Below are positions 8,870-15,354 of a DNA stretch of 16,030 nucleotides, one piece after another; the stretch's first letter is position 1, and the number at the start of each line of letters is the position of its first letter. The notes beneath the pieces were generated by a model that saw only the letters and a list, made by a program, of their open reading frames with translations, had not been told where the DNA came from and searched no databases. The translations under genes and the position numbers were made by a program. Source of the DNA: Baffinella frigidus (lineage: Eukaryota; Cryptophyceae; Cryptomonadales; Baffinellaceae); NCBI GenBank assembly GCA_026770585.1, contig MU647956.1, forward strand, positions 21,831-37,860, given 5' to 3'.

Positions 8870-9040
8870 TGCTGCAAATGTTATCCAAAAACGAAAAAAA
8901 AGTGTTGAAGTTTTGTTCACTTTCAGAAAAAAAATCAAGGTCGTAAAAGGTTTTAAATGGACACTCCTGGTACAAATGAAAACTCGAAAACTTCAAAACC
9001 TCGACTCGTTTTTGGACAGCATTTACCAGAAAAGCTCTAT
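8870..9040. mobile_element. Diverged foldback element related to I
   Basis: CAAATGTTATCCAAAAACGA near the left and its imperfect complement near 9010-9035 (TCGTTTTTGGACAGCATTTA) form the arms. The middle, TTTTAAATGGACACTCCTGG plus TACAAATGAAAAC, matches the interior of element I copy 1 in reverse. Outer arms extend into TGTCACCACAGTGTTTGC / GAAAACTGTGTTACCAC (8857-9085). Confidence 0.65.
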
Positions 9041-9099
9041 CAGGATAATTCAGTAGATCCCACACGGCGAAAACTGTGTTACCACTCGGGAGGCTACGA

Positions 9100-9251
9100 A
9101 GCACGTCTTGCCCGGATATTAGGACATAACGTGACCAAAATTGCCGACTTTTGGCGTGTTTCCTCAGAAACAATCCAAAAATTAAGTTTAGAGTGTTCCC
9201 CGTAGTGTTCCGGGGGGTGTGCTACATGAGCACATGTACGTGAAGCTGAAA
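9100..9251 (+). other. Segment sharing a 30-bp word with the right half
   Basis: GCCGACTTTTGGCGTGTTTC at 9141-9160 recurs, reverse-complemented and slightly changed, within both copies of the 98-bp duplication at 13823-13920 and 14050-14147. The open frame here (RILGHNVTKIADFWRVSSE) looks protein-like, but the sharing points to a dispersed repeat. No further feature is visible. Confidence 0.45.
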
Positions 9252-9352
9252 ATTTAGGTCCTTTAGGTTGTTTTAACTCCCACCATAGGCGGACACCGGA
9301 ACTTGTTCTGCAGAAAAGCCATGCTTCCTTTCGGATCACATTCAGGCCCCCC
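9252..9352 (-). repeat. Dispersed repeat H1
   Basis: TTTAGGTCCTTTAGGTTG tail, ACTCCCACCATAGGCGGACA, CCGGAACTTGTTCTGCAG, CATGCTTCCTTTCGGATCAC, ATTCAGGCCCCCC. This is a full-length copy in reverse orientation. Confidence 0.9.
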
Positions 9353-9480
9353 AACATTTAGGTCACACGCTAAGTAACACCCTGTCAAAAGCTGCATGTC
9401 CCCTTTTCGCGTTGGTGAGGGCGAAATTGTGCTATGCAACTTACATTCAGGAAGGCAATTTACAGCAGGTCTCCGATGAC

Positions 9481-9770
9481 TTGACACCTTTGAGGGGTCG
9501 AAAAACTTCCGAACTTCCAAACTTGATTAGTCAACTGGTATCAATTAGTCAGCTCGTATCCCTTAAGTGGCGGACGGGCGAATATTCGCCGTAACTCGCC
9601 CTAGGCAGGTCCTAGGGCCCTACAGTAGGGCGTATGAGCCTACTCGCCACTTAAGGGATAGTAAACATCGATGTTTACTGCAAGATCCGTCCGTTTAAAA
9701 CAACTCTTGGTACAAAGGTTGACTAACAGAGTTTGGAAGTTGATAACTTTTTCGGACAAAAAGGTGTCAA
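9481..9770. mobile_element. Foldback element K, interrupted by A2
   Basis: Outer ends TTGACACCTTT and AAAGGTGTCAA are inverted. Diverged arms continue through CGAAAAACTTCC, AACTTCCAAACTTGATTAGT and CAAC on the left, and their complement up to 9755. Element A2 (9559-9658) lies in the loop, beside the perfect palindrome GTAAACATCGATGTTTAC at 9661-9678. TGGTACAAA occurs at 9708. Confidence 0.75.
9559..9658. mobile_element. Foldback MITE family A, copy 2 (TA target)
   Basis: A 100-bp element flanked by TA, with perfect ends TCCCTTAAGTGGCG and CGCCACTTAAGGGA. It shares the core CTAGGCAGGTCCTAGGGCCC and GGGCGTATGAGCCTACT with A1 at 1839-1939, while the left half differs (CGAATATTCG in place of the TTTGACC palindrome). 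Confidence 0.9.
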
Positions 9771-9936
9771 CTAATGAAAAACCCGCTCTATGAAATCTGG
9801 TGTTTTTTTGAAATTTGATCGATTTGTTTTTGGAATTTGGGGCGGAACATTTGAAAATCGACTCAACCAAAAAGGTTCATTTTGTGTTGCTAATTGTTCA
9901 TCTTCGTGCTCCTAAATGGTAACACCCCCCCGCTGT
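9771..9936. other. No recognisable feature
   Basis: AT-rich sequence with runs of T. I see no coding, RNA or repeat signal that I can support. Confidence 0.4.
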
Positions 9937-10052
9937 CTTTAGGTTCTTAAGGTTTTAATTTATCCCAACATATGCCAACGACACGCCGTTCCGTAGAAGG
10001 GATCTGCAAAGAAACAATTTTTGCTTTCGGATCGCGTTTCGCTCTCCAGTGC
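9937..10052 (-). repeat. Dispersed repeat H2
   Basis: TTAGGTTCTTAAGGTTTTAA, CCCAACATATGCCAACGACA, CGCCGTTCCGTAGAAGGGAT, CTGCAAAGAAACAATTTTTG, CTTTCGGATCGCG and CTCCAGTGCAGAGGCTC. The last part shows that H2 extends to a CCTCTGCACTGGAG head. Confidence 0.85.
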
Positions 10053-10135
10053 AGAGGCTCGTGATGGAAACGTATGTCTCTTGCAGGTTTCTTGATCGGA
10101 TACCTCCAGCTAAGCCACGCAAGACGTCGGTGGGG

Positions 10136-10173
10136 CATGGTGCTTTGGTGCTTTGGTGATTTGGTGCTTTGTC
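10136..10173 (+). repeat. GCTTTGGT short tandem repeat
   Basis: Four or five units of TGGTGCTTTGGTGCTTTGG type. This is the reverse complement of the GCACCAAA words near 6436-6498. Confidence 0.7.
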
Positions 10174-10183
10174 TTACACTCAC

Positions 10184-10250
10184 ATCGAAGGCCACGCCCA
10201 CTGCACTCTTGAGGAGATGGGAACGATCTACGGATGAGCTCCCCGATCCT
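10184..10250 (-). CDS. Candidate orphan exon with a consensus donor
   Basis: On the minus strand an acceptor CTGTACAG is followed by 67 bases that can read SSSVDRSHLLKSAVGVAFD, ending at GAT|GTGAGTGTAAG, the best consensus 5' splice site I found in the window. I do not recognise the peptide. The upstream acceptor lies at the edge of the H1 repeat, so the exon may be chance or repeat-borne. Confidence 0.2.
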
Positions 10251-10256
10251 CTGTAC

Positions 10257-10362
10257 AGGGAGGCTTGATGTGATCCGAAAGGAAGCATGGCCTTTCTACA
10301 GAACAAGTTCCGGCGTCCGCCTATGGTGGGAGTTAAAAGAACCTTAAGGACCTAAAGGACCT
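10257..10362 (+). repeat. Dispersed repeat H1, full length with tail
   Basis: GGGAGGCTTGATGTGATCCG, AAAGGAAGCATGGCCTTTC, TACAGAACAAGTTCCGG, CGTCCGCCTATGGTGGGAG, TTAAAAGAACCTTAAGGACC and TAAAGGACC. It is a good reference copy. The following 10363-10660 holds only a short hairpin (AAAGTTGAC 10502-10510 / GTCAACTTT 10529-10537). Confidence 0.9.
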
Positions 10363-10662
10363 ACTTACTCAATCTTGGTCCGATCTTGGAGCCCTTAGTC
10401 CGTTTTTGGAGCTGTTTCTCCAGAAAATTGACTTGGGAAATCCGTTTTCCTCTGAGAATTGACTTTGAAACCCCAAGAGCACCCCTCTATTAAAAGGAAC
10501 AAAAGTTGACCGGGTTCTGGGCCAAAACGTCAACTTTAGGGGAGAAATCAAACAAAATTAAGTTTCGTTACGGAAGCTGCCAGCCCTGGATGGCTTCTTT
10601 GGAACCTGAAGTCATAGGGAACTGTACAGGACGGTTGGACTTGGAGCCATTTTCCTTTTTCT

Positions 10663-10908
10663 GGTACAAATCAGGGAATGGGATTTGCCATGCCCAGGCA
10701 GTTGTCACGTCTGAAGAACGCCGCAGCCTCTGCACTGGAGAGCTAAACGCGATCCGAAAGCAAAAATGCTTTCTCTGCAGATCCTTTCTACGGAAGGGCG
10801 TGTCGTCGGCATATGTTGGGAGAAATTAAAACCTACAGGACCTAAAGGTACAAATCAGGGAATGGGATGTGCCATGCCCAGGCAGTTGGCACGTCTGAAG
10901 AATGCCGC
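10663..10908 (+). repeat. 62-bp direct repeat bracketing an H2 copy
   Basis: GGTACAAATCAGGGAATGGG onward at 10663-10724 is repeated at 10847-10908 with three mismatches. The H2 copy (10724-10848) lies exactly between them. This could be a segmental duplication across an H2 copy. A third, inverted part (GGCGGCGTTCTTCAGATGTC) lies at about 11106-11125. Confidence 0.85.
10724..10848 (+). repeat. Dispersed repeat H2, full length
   Basis: Head CAGCCTCTGCACTGGAGAGC, then CGCGATCCGAAAGCAAAAAT, CTTTCTCTGCAGATCCTTTC, TACGGAAGGGCGTGTCGT, CATATGTTGGGAG and tail CCTACAGGACCTAAAGG. It is the reference H2 copy. Confidence 0.9.
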
Positions 10909-10919
10909 CCCCACGCCGC

Positions 10920-10998
10920 CTTTAGGTCCTTGAGGTTCGCCTAACATATGCCAACGACACGCCCTTCCGTAGAAAGGACTGCAGAGAAAGCATTTTCC
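10920..10998 (-). repeat. Dispersed repeat H2, inverted partner
   Basis: CTTTAGGTCCTTGAGGTTCG, CAACATATGCCAACGACACG, CCCTTCCGTAGAAAGGACTG, CAGAGAAAGCATTTTC. It faces the copy at 10724-10848 with about 70 bp between, so the two form a large inverted pair. Confidence 0.85.
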
Positions 10999-11009
10999 GC
11001 CCCCAAGGC

Positions 11010-11097
11010 GATGTCCGATTTCAAAGTTGGAACGATGATCTTGAGATCTTTCAGAGATCTCAAGATTGTCGTTTCTCAACTTTTTCGATCAAACATC
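11010..11097. mobile_element. Foldback element J
   Basis: GATGTCCGATTTCAAAGTTG and CAACTTTTTCGATCAAACATC form imperfect outer arms. The inner stem CTTGAGATCT (11040-11049) pairs perfectly with AGATCTCAAG (11055-11064). Confidence 0.65.
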
Positions 11098-11280
11098 ATC
11101 TTCGGGGCGGCGTTCTTCAGATGTCCTAAGACCGTACTGCTGCGGGCGTCGCCATTTCGGTCGGACTGCTCCAATTCCAGACCGCTCTTCGGTTTAAAAA
11201 GATTTTAGAGCCTCGAACCGCTAGAGGATCAGGCTAGGGACGGTCCGTCCCATTTAGACCCCCTTGCTGAAGTGGAACGT

Positions 11281-11366
11281 CCTTTAGGTCCTTTAGGTTC
11301 TTCGAGCTCCCAACATAGGCGGACACCGGAACGTATCCTGCAGAAAGGCCGTGCTTCCTTTCGGAT
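11281..11366 (-). repeat. Dispersed repeat H1
   Basis: CCTTTAGGTCCTTTAGGTTC, TTCGAGCTCCCAACATAGGC, GGACACCGGAAC, CCTGCAGAAAGGCCGTGCTT, CCTTTCGGAT. It is a near full-length reverse copy. Confidence 0.85.
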
Positions 11367-11400
11367 TCTCTACGCTCACCCCCCTTTTCGTTGATTCACA

Positions 11401-11490
11401 AGGTCCTTTAGGTCCTTGAGGTTTTAATTTCTCCCAACATATGCCAACGACACGGCAAAAGGGTGATCCTTTAGGTCCTTTAGGTCCTTT
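11401..11490 (-). repeat. Truncated H2 and an expanded AGGTCCTTT tail
   Basis: AGGTCCTTTAGGTCCTTGAG, TTTTAATTTCTCCCAACATA and TGCCAACGACACGG are the 3' part of H2. After a few bases GATCCTTTAGGTCCTTTAGG and one more unit follow. The upstream ATG of the open frame into the GC-rich island (11441) is inside this repeat and is therefore not a trustworthy start. Confidence 0.8.
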
Positions 11491-11629
11491 AGTGAGCGTA
11501 ATCCCCTCGGGATTTCGATTTCGATTTGGTCCGCTTCAGGTCCAGAAAGCCCTCCAGGGCTGGAAGCTTCCGAAACTCAGTTGGGGTCGGGGCAAGATCT
11601 CCTTTCGCTCCCTCCTCGCAGCCCCCAGA

Positions 11630-12091
11630 ATGGCGCGCAGCGGCGCCATTACCGTGCGGTACACGATGTGCGCAAGTGCCTTGCTTGCGACCGCCCTGGC
11701 TAGCCTCCTCGGCGAGGTCGCGGGCGCAGGTGGGGCACCTTTGGTGGGCGGAATCCTGGGCGGAAGCGGGCGCTCAGCGCTCCCTGGGCCGGCAGAAGGC
11801 TGGCGTGGTGGCTCGGCGCGCAGCGTCGTGTTGGAGCGGGCGGCGGGAACGATGGCTCTGCGGGGCGGGGCCGGGATGGCGGGCGAGGGGGTGGACTTGG
11901 CGGGGTTGAGAGCTGGGATAATGGAGGCCGCAGAGGCGCGGAACGAGGTTGTCCAGATTGACGCTGAAGGTGCGACGGAGGGGAGGGGCGCGGGTGTGTT
12001 GGTCAGAGAGAGAGTTGCAGGGCTTGGCCAGGAGGAGGGGGGGGTGGCGGTTGAGTTGGAGGGTGCAGGCCAGAGGAAACTCAGGGTCTGA
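11630..12091 (+). CDS. GC-rich open frame, possible leader exon of a second gene
   Basis: Starting at the ATG after CCTCGCAGCCCCCAGA the frame encodes 153 residues. They begin MARSGAITVRYTMCASALLA, with a hydrophobic run CASALLATALASLL resembling a signal peptide, then a Gly/Ala/Glu-rich part ending LEGAGQRKLRV. The segment is far richer in GC than its neighbours, like the P5CR leader exon. The opposite strand is also open (12111-11536, Pro/Ser/Thr/Ala-rich, including SIWTTSFRASAASII and RRAIVPAARSNTTLRAE, which look transit-peptide-like). The two frames share third codon positions, so base bias does not decide the strand. I recognise no domain in either. Confidence 0.3.
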   Translation: MARSGAITVRYTMCASALLATALASLLGEVAGAGGAPLVGGILGGSGRSALPGPAEGWRGGSARSVVLERAAGTMALRGGAGMAGEGVDLAGLRAGIMEAAEARNEVVQIDAEGATEGRGAGVLVRERVAGLGQEEGGVAVELEGAGQRKLRV

Positions 12092-12184
12092 ATAGAGCGT
12101 GCTAGGGTCAAGCTCTGCCCCTGTCTGATTCGGCCTCACCGATTTGGTGAGACCGGGCTCTTGTCCGCCCCAAAGTTCATAGGC

Positions 12185-12333
12185 TAACGGACTAAAAATG
12201 GGGTAGTTAGGCCTACGGTATTGCCTACCGTAGGCCGTAGGGCTCCTATGACCAGAAAGTCCTAGGATTTTGGCCTACAGTAGAAGGTCCTAGGCAATGC
12301 CGTAGGCCTAACTACCCCATTTTTAGTCCATTA
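12185..12333. mobile_element. Foldback family E, copy 2
   Basis: A 149-bp element with arms TAACGGACTAAAAATGGGGT continuing AGTTAGGCCTACGG, and the complementary right arm ending TTTTTAGTCCATTA. Core GCCTACGGTATTGCCTACCG is present. Compared with E1, five of the first 22 shared positions differ, and each change is mirrored in the opposite arm. Confidence 0.9.
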
Positions 12334-12460
12334 CCCCATCAAAGTTGACGACAGGTACCACACACCCAGAATGACAACTTAAAAATAGTCCGTCGTCCAG
12401 ACGGAGGCAGAGCTAGAGCGTGCGCTTGCGGCGCGGTTCTTGCCACGTATTAATAGGGTC

Positions 12461-12610
12461 ACGTCCTGAAAACCGGGTAGTTGGGCCTACGGTATTGCCT
12501 ACGGTAGGCCGTAGGGCTCTCAGGACATAATGTTTCGTAGGACCCCCCCTAGGCCCCTACGGCCTACCGTAGGCAATACCGTAGCCTGAACCACCCGGTT
12601 TTCAGGACGT
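12461..12610. mobile_element. Foldback family E, copy 1
   Basis: A 150-bp element with ends ACGTCCTGAAAACCGGGT and ACCCGGTTTTCAGGACGT. Arms run through GGCCTACGGTATTGCCTACG, and the loop carries ATAATGTTTCGTAGGACCC. It lies 127 bp from copy 2 and is related to the half-copy at 4404-4481. Confidence 0.9.
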
Positions 12611-12817
12611 CAGCCTGTGAGTATGAGCCCACGACCGACCAAGCACAAACGTCTTTATAAGATTTGCACCACGATCCGGGGGGGGGTAATTGATATCAAT
12701 AGGATTAATAAGTAAAATGACCTATGCCATAGTAGTTTCTCCTATGATTTCTCCCAAGAAATAATGAAAATGTCAAATTTCAGCCACGAAATACCCCCAA
12801 GGATCTTGCGTGGCTCT
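12611..12817. other. No recognisable gene
   Basis: AT-rich stretch. It contains a run of eight G near 12678 and an imperfect pair AGCCACGA / TTGCGTGGCT (12782-12815). I see no coding signal. Confidence 0.4.
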
Positions 12818-13044
12818 CCACTCGAGGCTAGAAATGGGAGATTTTAAATGTGAGGTTGTTAAATTTAGTACCAGTCACGGGCGGGCTTGGTCACGTATCT
12901 GACAGATTTGTATCTGACAGAAATCTGTCAAATACGTGACCAAACACCCCCATTTGTGTGAAAATTACTCTACACACCTATTTTTTTTCTTCACTTGTAA
13001 AAGAAGATCTGTTGTAAAATGGTCCCATTTCCAGCCTCGAGTGG
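12818..13044. mobile_element. Foldback family D, copy 1
   Basis: A 227-bp element with ends CCACTCGAGGCTAGAAATGG and CCATTTCCAGCCTCGAGTGG. Its centre (12887-12943) is a stem starting TTGGTCACGT, with an apex built from GTATCTGACAGA repeats. It contains the diverged motif TTTAGTACCAGTCACGGGCG. Confidence 0.9.
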
Positions 13045-13060
13045 CAGCATGAGTCGATCG

Positions 13061-13083
13061 GGTCTCCTCGTTTTGAGGAGACC
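13061..13083. other. Perfect 9-bp hairpin
   Basis: GGTCTCCTC, five-base loop GTTTT, GAGGAGACC, beginning 17 bp after element D1. A possible RNA hairpin of unknown role. A weaker pair AAGTTGA / TCAACTT follows at about 13087-13126. Confidence 0.6.
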
Positions 13084-13170
13084 GGAAGTTGATTTCCCCG
13101 TTTTGTGGTATAAATCCGTCAACTTTTGGTGCGAAAACGATCAGTCTACCCTACTGCACTGCCAGCCAGG

Positions 13171-13257
13171 ATCTTTTACCTTAAGTCAACAAACCTGGTC
13201 CTCGGCAGTAAGTTGCCATTTCGTTTAGATGGACTGGCTCTGGGAGCCTGCATTTGA
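13171..13257 (+). CDS. Short open segment with a GTAAGT donor, possible exon
   Basis: After CTGCCAGCCAGG the frame reads IFYLKSTNLVLGSKLPFRLD and continues for eight more residues to a stop. A consensus-like donor GTAAGT lies at GGCA|GTAAGT. It could be a later exon of a plus-strand gene starting in the GC-rich island, but nothing ties the two together. I do not recognise the peptide. Confidence 0.2.
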   Translation: MFYLKSTNLVLGSKLPFRLDGLALGACI

Positions 13258-13469
13258 CTTAAGGCAGTGTTTTTCAAGGGGAGTTGACTTAAGCGAAATG
13301 TTCTGGCTCGGAGTGTACTGAGGCAGAGCTAGGCCTCGAACCCTATCATTCGCACCCCCCGCCCAGAGCCTGCATTTGACTCGAGGCTGTGGTTTTCAGG
13401 GGGAGTTGACTTAAGCGAAATGTCATCCGTGTACCCCCCGGGTTCGGACACGAAAAAGTGGACCGTTCT
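13258..13469 (+). repeat. Short local repeats
   Basis: GGGAGTTGACTTAAGCGAAATGT occurs twice (about 13279-13301 and 13400-13422), as do GAGCCTGCATTTGACT and its surroundings. CCCGGGTTCGGACACGAAAAAGTGGACCGTTC-type words start here and recur at about 13595, 13773 and 13919 (split here as CCGGGTTCGGACACGA and AGTGGACCGTTC). Confidence 0.6.
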
Positions 13470-13589
13470 CCACACAGCGAGCTACGAAGGGGACACATCG
13501 ACAAATCTGAGGCCTTTTTTTTATTACCTTATCCGTGGGAACCCCCCATGTGGACCTACGGATTGCCTGTTGTGGACCTACGGATTGCC
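13470..13589 (+). mobile_element. Foldback family C, truncated copy
   Basis: Left end CCACACAGCGAGCTACGAAG, then TTACCTTATCCGTGGGAACC and the core CCTACGGATTGCC, which is duplicated (13551-13567 and 13573-13589). The right arm is missing. Confidence 0.75.
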
Positions 13590-13619
13590 ACCCCCCGGGT
13601 TCGGACACGAAGGAGTGTG

Positions 13620-13735
13620 GACCGTTCTCATCCTTGCTATGCTATGGCTCATACCTTGCTATGCTATGGCTCATAGGGAACTGTTCCCGTAACCGCAATT
13701 TCCGGTAGAATGGCTCCAATCGCCTGCCATACATA
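13620..13735 (+). repeat. CTTGCTATGCTATGGCTCAT duplication and C-associated unit
   Basis: CTTGCTATGCTATGGCTCAT is repeated in tandem (about 13633-13652 and 13654-13673). It is followed by AGGGAACTGTTCCCGTAACC and GCAATTTCCGGTAGAA, a unit that recurs near 14368, 14785 and 14990, in each case close to a family C end. Confidence 0.65.
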
Positions 13736-13822
13736 CCCTACTGAGCTAGCCCTCGAACCCTGTCACCCGCCCCGGGTTCGGACACGAAAAAGTGGACCGT
13801 TCCCCAAAAGTGGACCGTTCTC

Positions 13823-14147
13823 ATGCTTGCCATGGCCCCCACTCACAACACTACGGGGAACGTTCTAAAGTTAATTATTGGGTTGTTTTATAAGGAAACA
13901 CGCCAAAAGTCAGCAATTGTTCGGACACGAAGGAGTGGACCGTTCCGGACACGACGGAGTGTTCGATAAGCGATAAGACCTAGGACCCTACGGTAGGCAA
14001 CCCGTAGGGACATAAGGGGGTTCCTACGGATAAGGTAACGGAAAACCGGATCCTTGTTATGGCTCCACCTCAGAACACTACGGGGGACGTTCTAAAGTCA
14101 ATTATTGGATTATTTTATAAGGAAACACGCCAAAAGTCAGCAATTGT
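13823..14147 (+). repeat. 98-bp direct duplication
   Basis: The copies at 13823-13920 and 14050-14147 share CACTACGGGG, CGTTCTAAAGT, AATTATTGG, TTTTATAAGGAAACACGCC and AAAAGTCAGCAATTGT with scattered substitutions. The 129 bp between them are mostly an inverted fragment of family C. Confidence 0.85.
13966..14048 (-). mobile_element. Foldback family C, inverted internal fragment
   Basis: CGATAAGACCTAGGACCCTA, CGGTAGGCAACCCGTAGGG, GTTCCTACGGATAAGGTAAC and GGAAAACCGG are the reverse complement of the C interior. Both termini are missing. Confidence 0.75.
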
Positions 14148-14229
14148 TGGTCACGTCGCGCCCGGATATCCGAGCTCGATGGAAAAAAAATGGTCAAATC
14201 TGAAAAATGGTCAAATGTAAGGCCTTTAC

Positions 14230-14342
14230 GGTTATCTTATCCGTAGGAACCCCCCACATGGCCCTACGGATTGCCTGCCGTAGGGTCCTAGGTCTTGTCG
14301 GGTGTGGGTTGTTCAAAAATCCCTTTGAAGTCCGCTGTGTGG
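14230..14342 (+). mobile_element. Foldback family C, right-hand part
   Basis: GGTTATCTTATCCGTAGGAA, CCCTACGGATTGCCTGCCG, TAGGGTCCTAGGTCTTGTCG and the right end CCCTTTGAAGTCCGCTGTG. The left terminus has been replaced by unrelated sequence. Confidence 0.75.
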
Positions 14343-14412
14343 CATGCTTGCTATGCTATGGCCCATAGGGAACTGTTCCGTAACCGCTATTTCCCGTAGA
14401 AAAGCTCCAATC

Positions 14413-14465
14413 CCCTACCACACAGTGGGCTTCGAAGGAAATTTCGACCGAAAATCCGGTCGAAA
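14413..14465 (+). mobile_element. Foldback family C, left end only
   Basis: ACCACACAGTGGGCTTCGAA, then a hairpin TTTCGACC-GAAAATC-CGGTCGAAA that corresponds to the TTTCGGCC...GGGCCGA hairpin of other C copies. It ends exactly where element D2 begins. Confidence 0.65.
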
Positions 14466-14677
14466 CCACTCGAGGCTAGAAATGGAACTATTTTAAAACA
14501 GAGATTCTTTTACAAGTGAATGGGGGGAAAGAAATGTGTAGTAAATTTCACACAAATAGGGGCGTTTGGTCACGTATCTGGGGGAATTCCCCCAGATACG
14601 TAACCAAACCTGCTCATGACTGGTACTAGGTTTAACAACCCCACATTTAAAATACTCCCTCTTTCAGACTCGAGTGG
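14466..14677. mobile_element. Foldback family D, copy 2
   Basis: A 212-bp element, inverted relative to copy 1, with ends CCACTCGAGGCTAGAAATGG and CAGACTCGAGTGG. The centre is TTTGGTCACGTATCTGGGGG, AATT, and its complement (14565-14608). The sequence GACTGGTACTAGGTTTAACA lies near the right arm. Confidence 0.9.
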
Positions 14678-14812
14678 AACGTCGGTTAGTAAGATGTCGT
14701 TGTACCCAGCAAGTATTGATTAGTACCACGAACGTAAATAGACCGTTCTGCGAAGCCCACTGTGTGATCCCTACTTGGAGCCGTAACTGCAATTTCCGGT
14801 AGGAAAGCTCCA

Positions 14813-14974
14813 CCACACAGCGGGCTACAAAGGGATTTTCGGCCCATTTTGGGCCGAGTTTCCGTCACCTTATCCGTAGGAACCCCCCCTATGACCCTAC
14901 GGATTGCCTACCGTAGGGTCCTAGGTCTTATCGCTTAGGGGTTATTCGAAATCCCTTCGAAGTCCGCTGTGTGG
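14813..14974 (+). mobile_element. Foldback family C, complete reference copy
   Basis: A 162-bp copy with ends CCACACAGCGGGCTACAAAG and CTTCGAAGTCCGCTGTGTGG. It contains a hairpin GGCCCATTTTGGGCC, then CACCTTATCCGTAGGAACCC, then the core CCCTACGGATTGCCTACCG and TAGGGTCCTAGGTCTTATCG. Unlike the other families, most pairing is in the ends and in two internal hairpins. Confidence 0.85.
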
Positions 14975-15271
14975 TCCACCCATTGGACCTGTTACCGCAA
15001 TTTCCGATGGAAACTCTCTAATTCCGTATGGAAACAGGTTCAGTTTAAAATAACTTTTTGCTATCTCAGTGGTGGGTTTTGTGCTATGGTAAAACTTTTG
15101 TATTAGCCAACTCATGCGAATGTGTGTGTGTGTGAGTAAAGAAGTACCCATCACGGGTATGTCGTTTCTAAGTTGACAGATTTTGTGGGTGAATTGACTT
15201 TGACAAAATATCCGGATTCGCAGTGTATGTAGAGGCTAAGATAGCAAATCCCCCCCTTGAGATAGCACAGA
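14975..15271. other. No gene; short dinucleotide repeat
   Basis: Holds (TG)7 at 15121-15134. TGCTATCTCA at about 15059-15068 and its complement TGAGATAGCA at about 15258-15267 form a loose inverted pair. I see nothing else. Confidence 0.45.
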
Positions 15272-15350
15272 ACGTGTTTTGAATTGAATCAAATCAAACG
15301 TGTTTTGAATTGAATCAAATTAAATTCCGTATAGGGAACAGCGCTGGAGA
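15272..15350 (+). repeat. Satellite-like AATCAAAT repeat, left part
   Basis: Two 26-bp units ACGTGTTTTGAATTGAATCA lead into ATTCCGTATAGGGAACAGCG and CTGGAGACGTTC. These match the satellite unit at the right end of the window. The unit is interrupted at 15355 by element D3. Confidence 0.8.
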
Positions 15351-15354
15351 CGTT

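Noticed and set aside
8957-9205. Protein with RILGHNVTKIADFWRVSSE
   Set aside because: Part of it recurs in the 98-bp duplication at 13.8-14.1 kb and the start lies in a foldback element, so it is better explained as repeat sequence.
9947-10306. 119-residue minus-strand protein
   Set aside because: Much of it translates H1 and H2 repeats and the GCACCAAA tandem. Only the 67-bp block with a GTGAGT donor was kept as a weak exon candidate.
10506-10829. 107-residue plus-strand protein
   Set aside because: Its C-terminal third is the H2 repeat, and its middle is the 62-bp duplicated segment.
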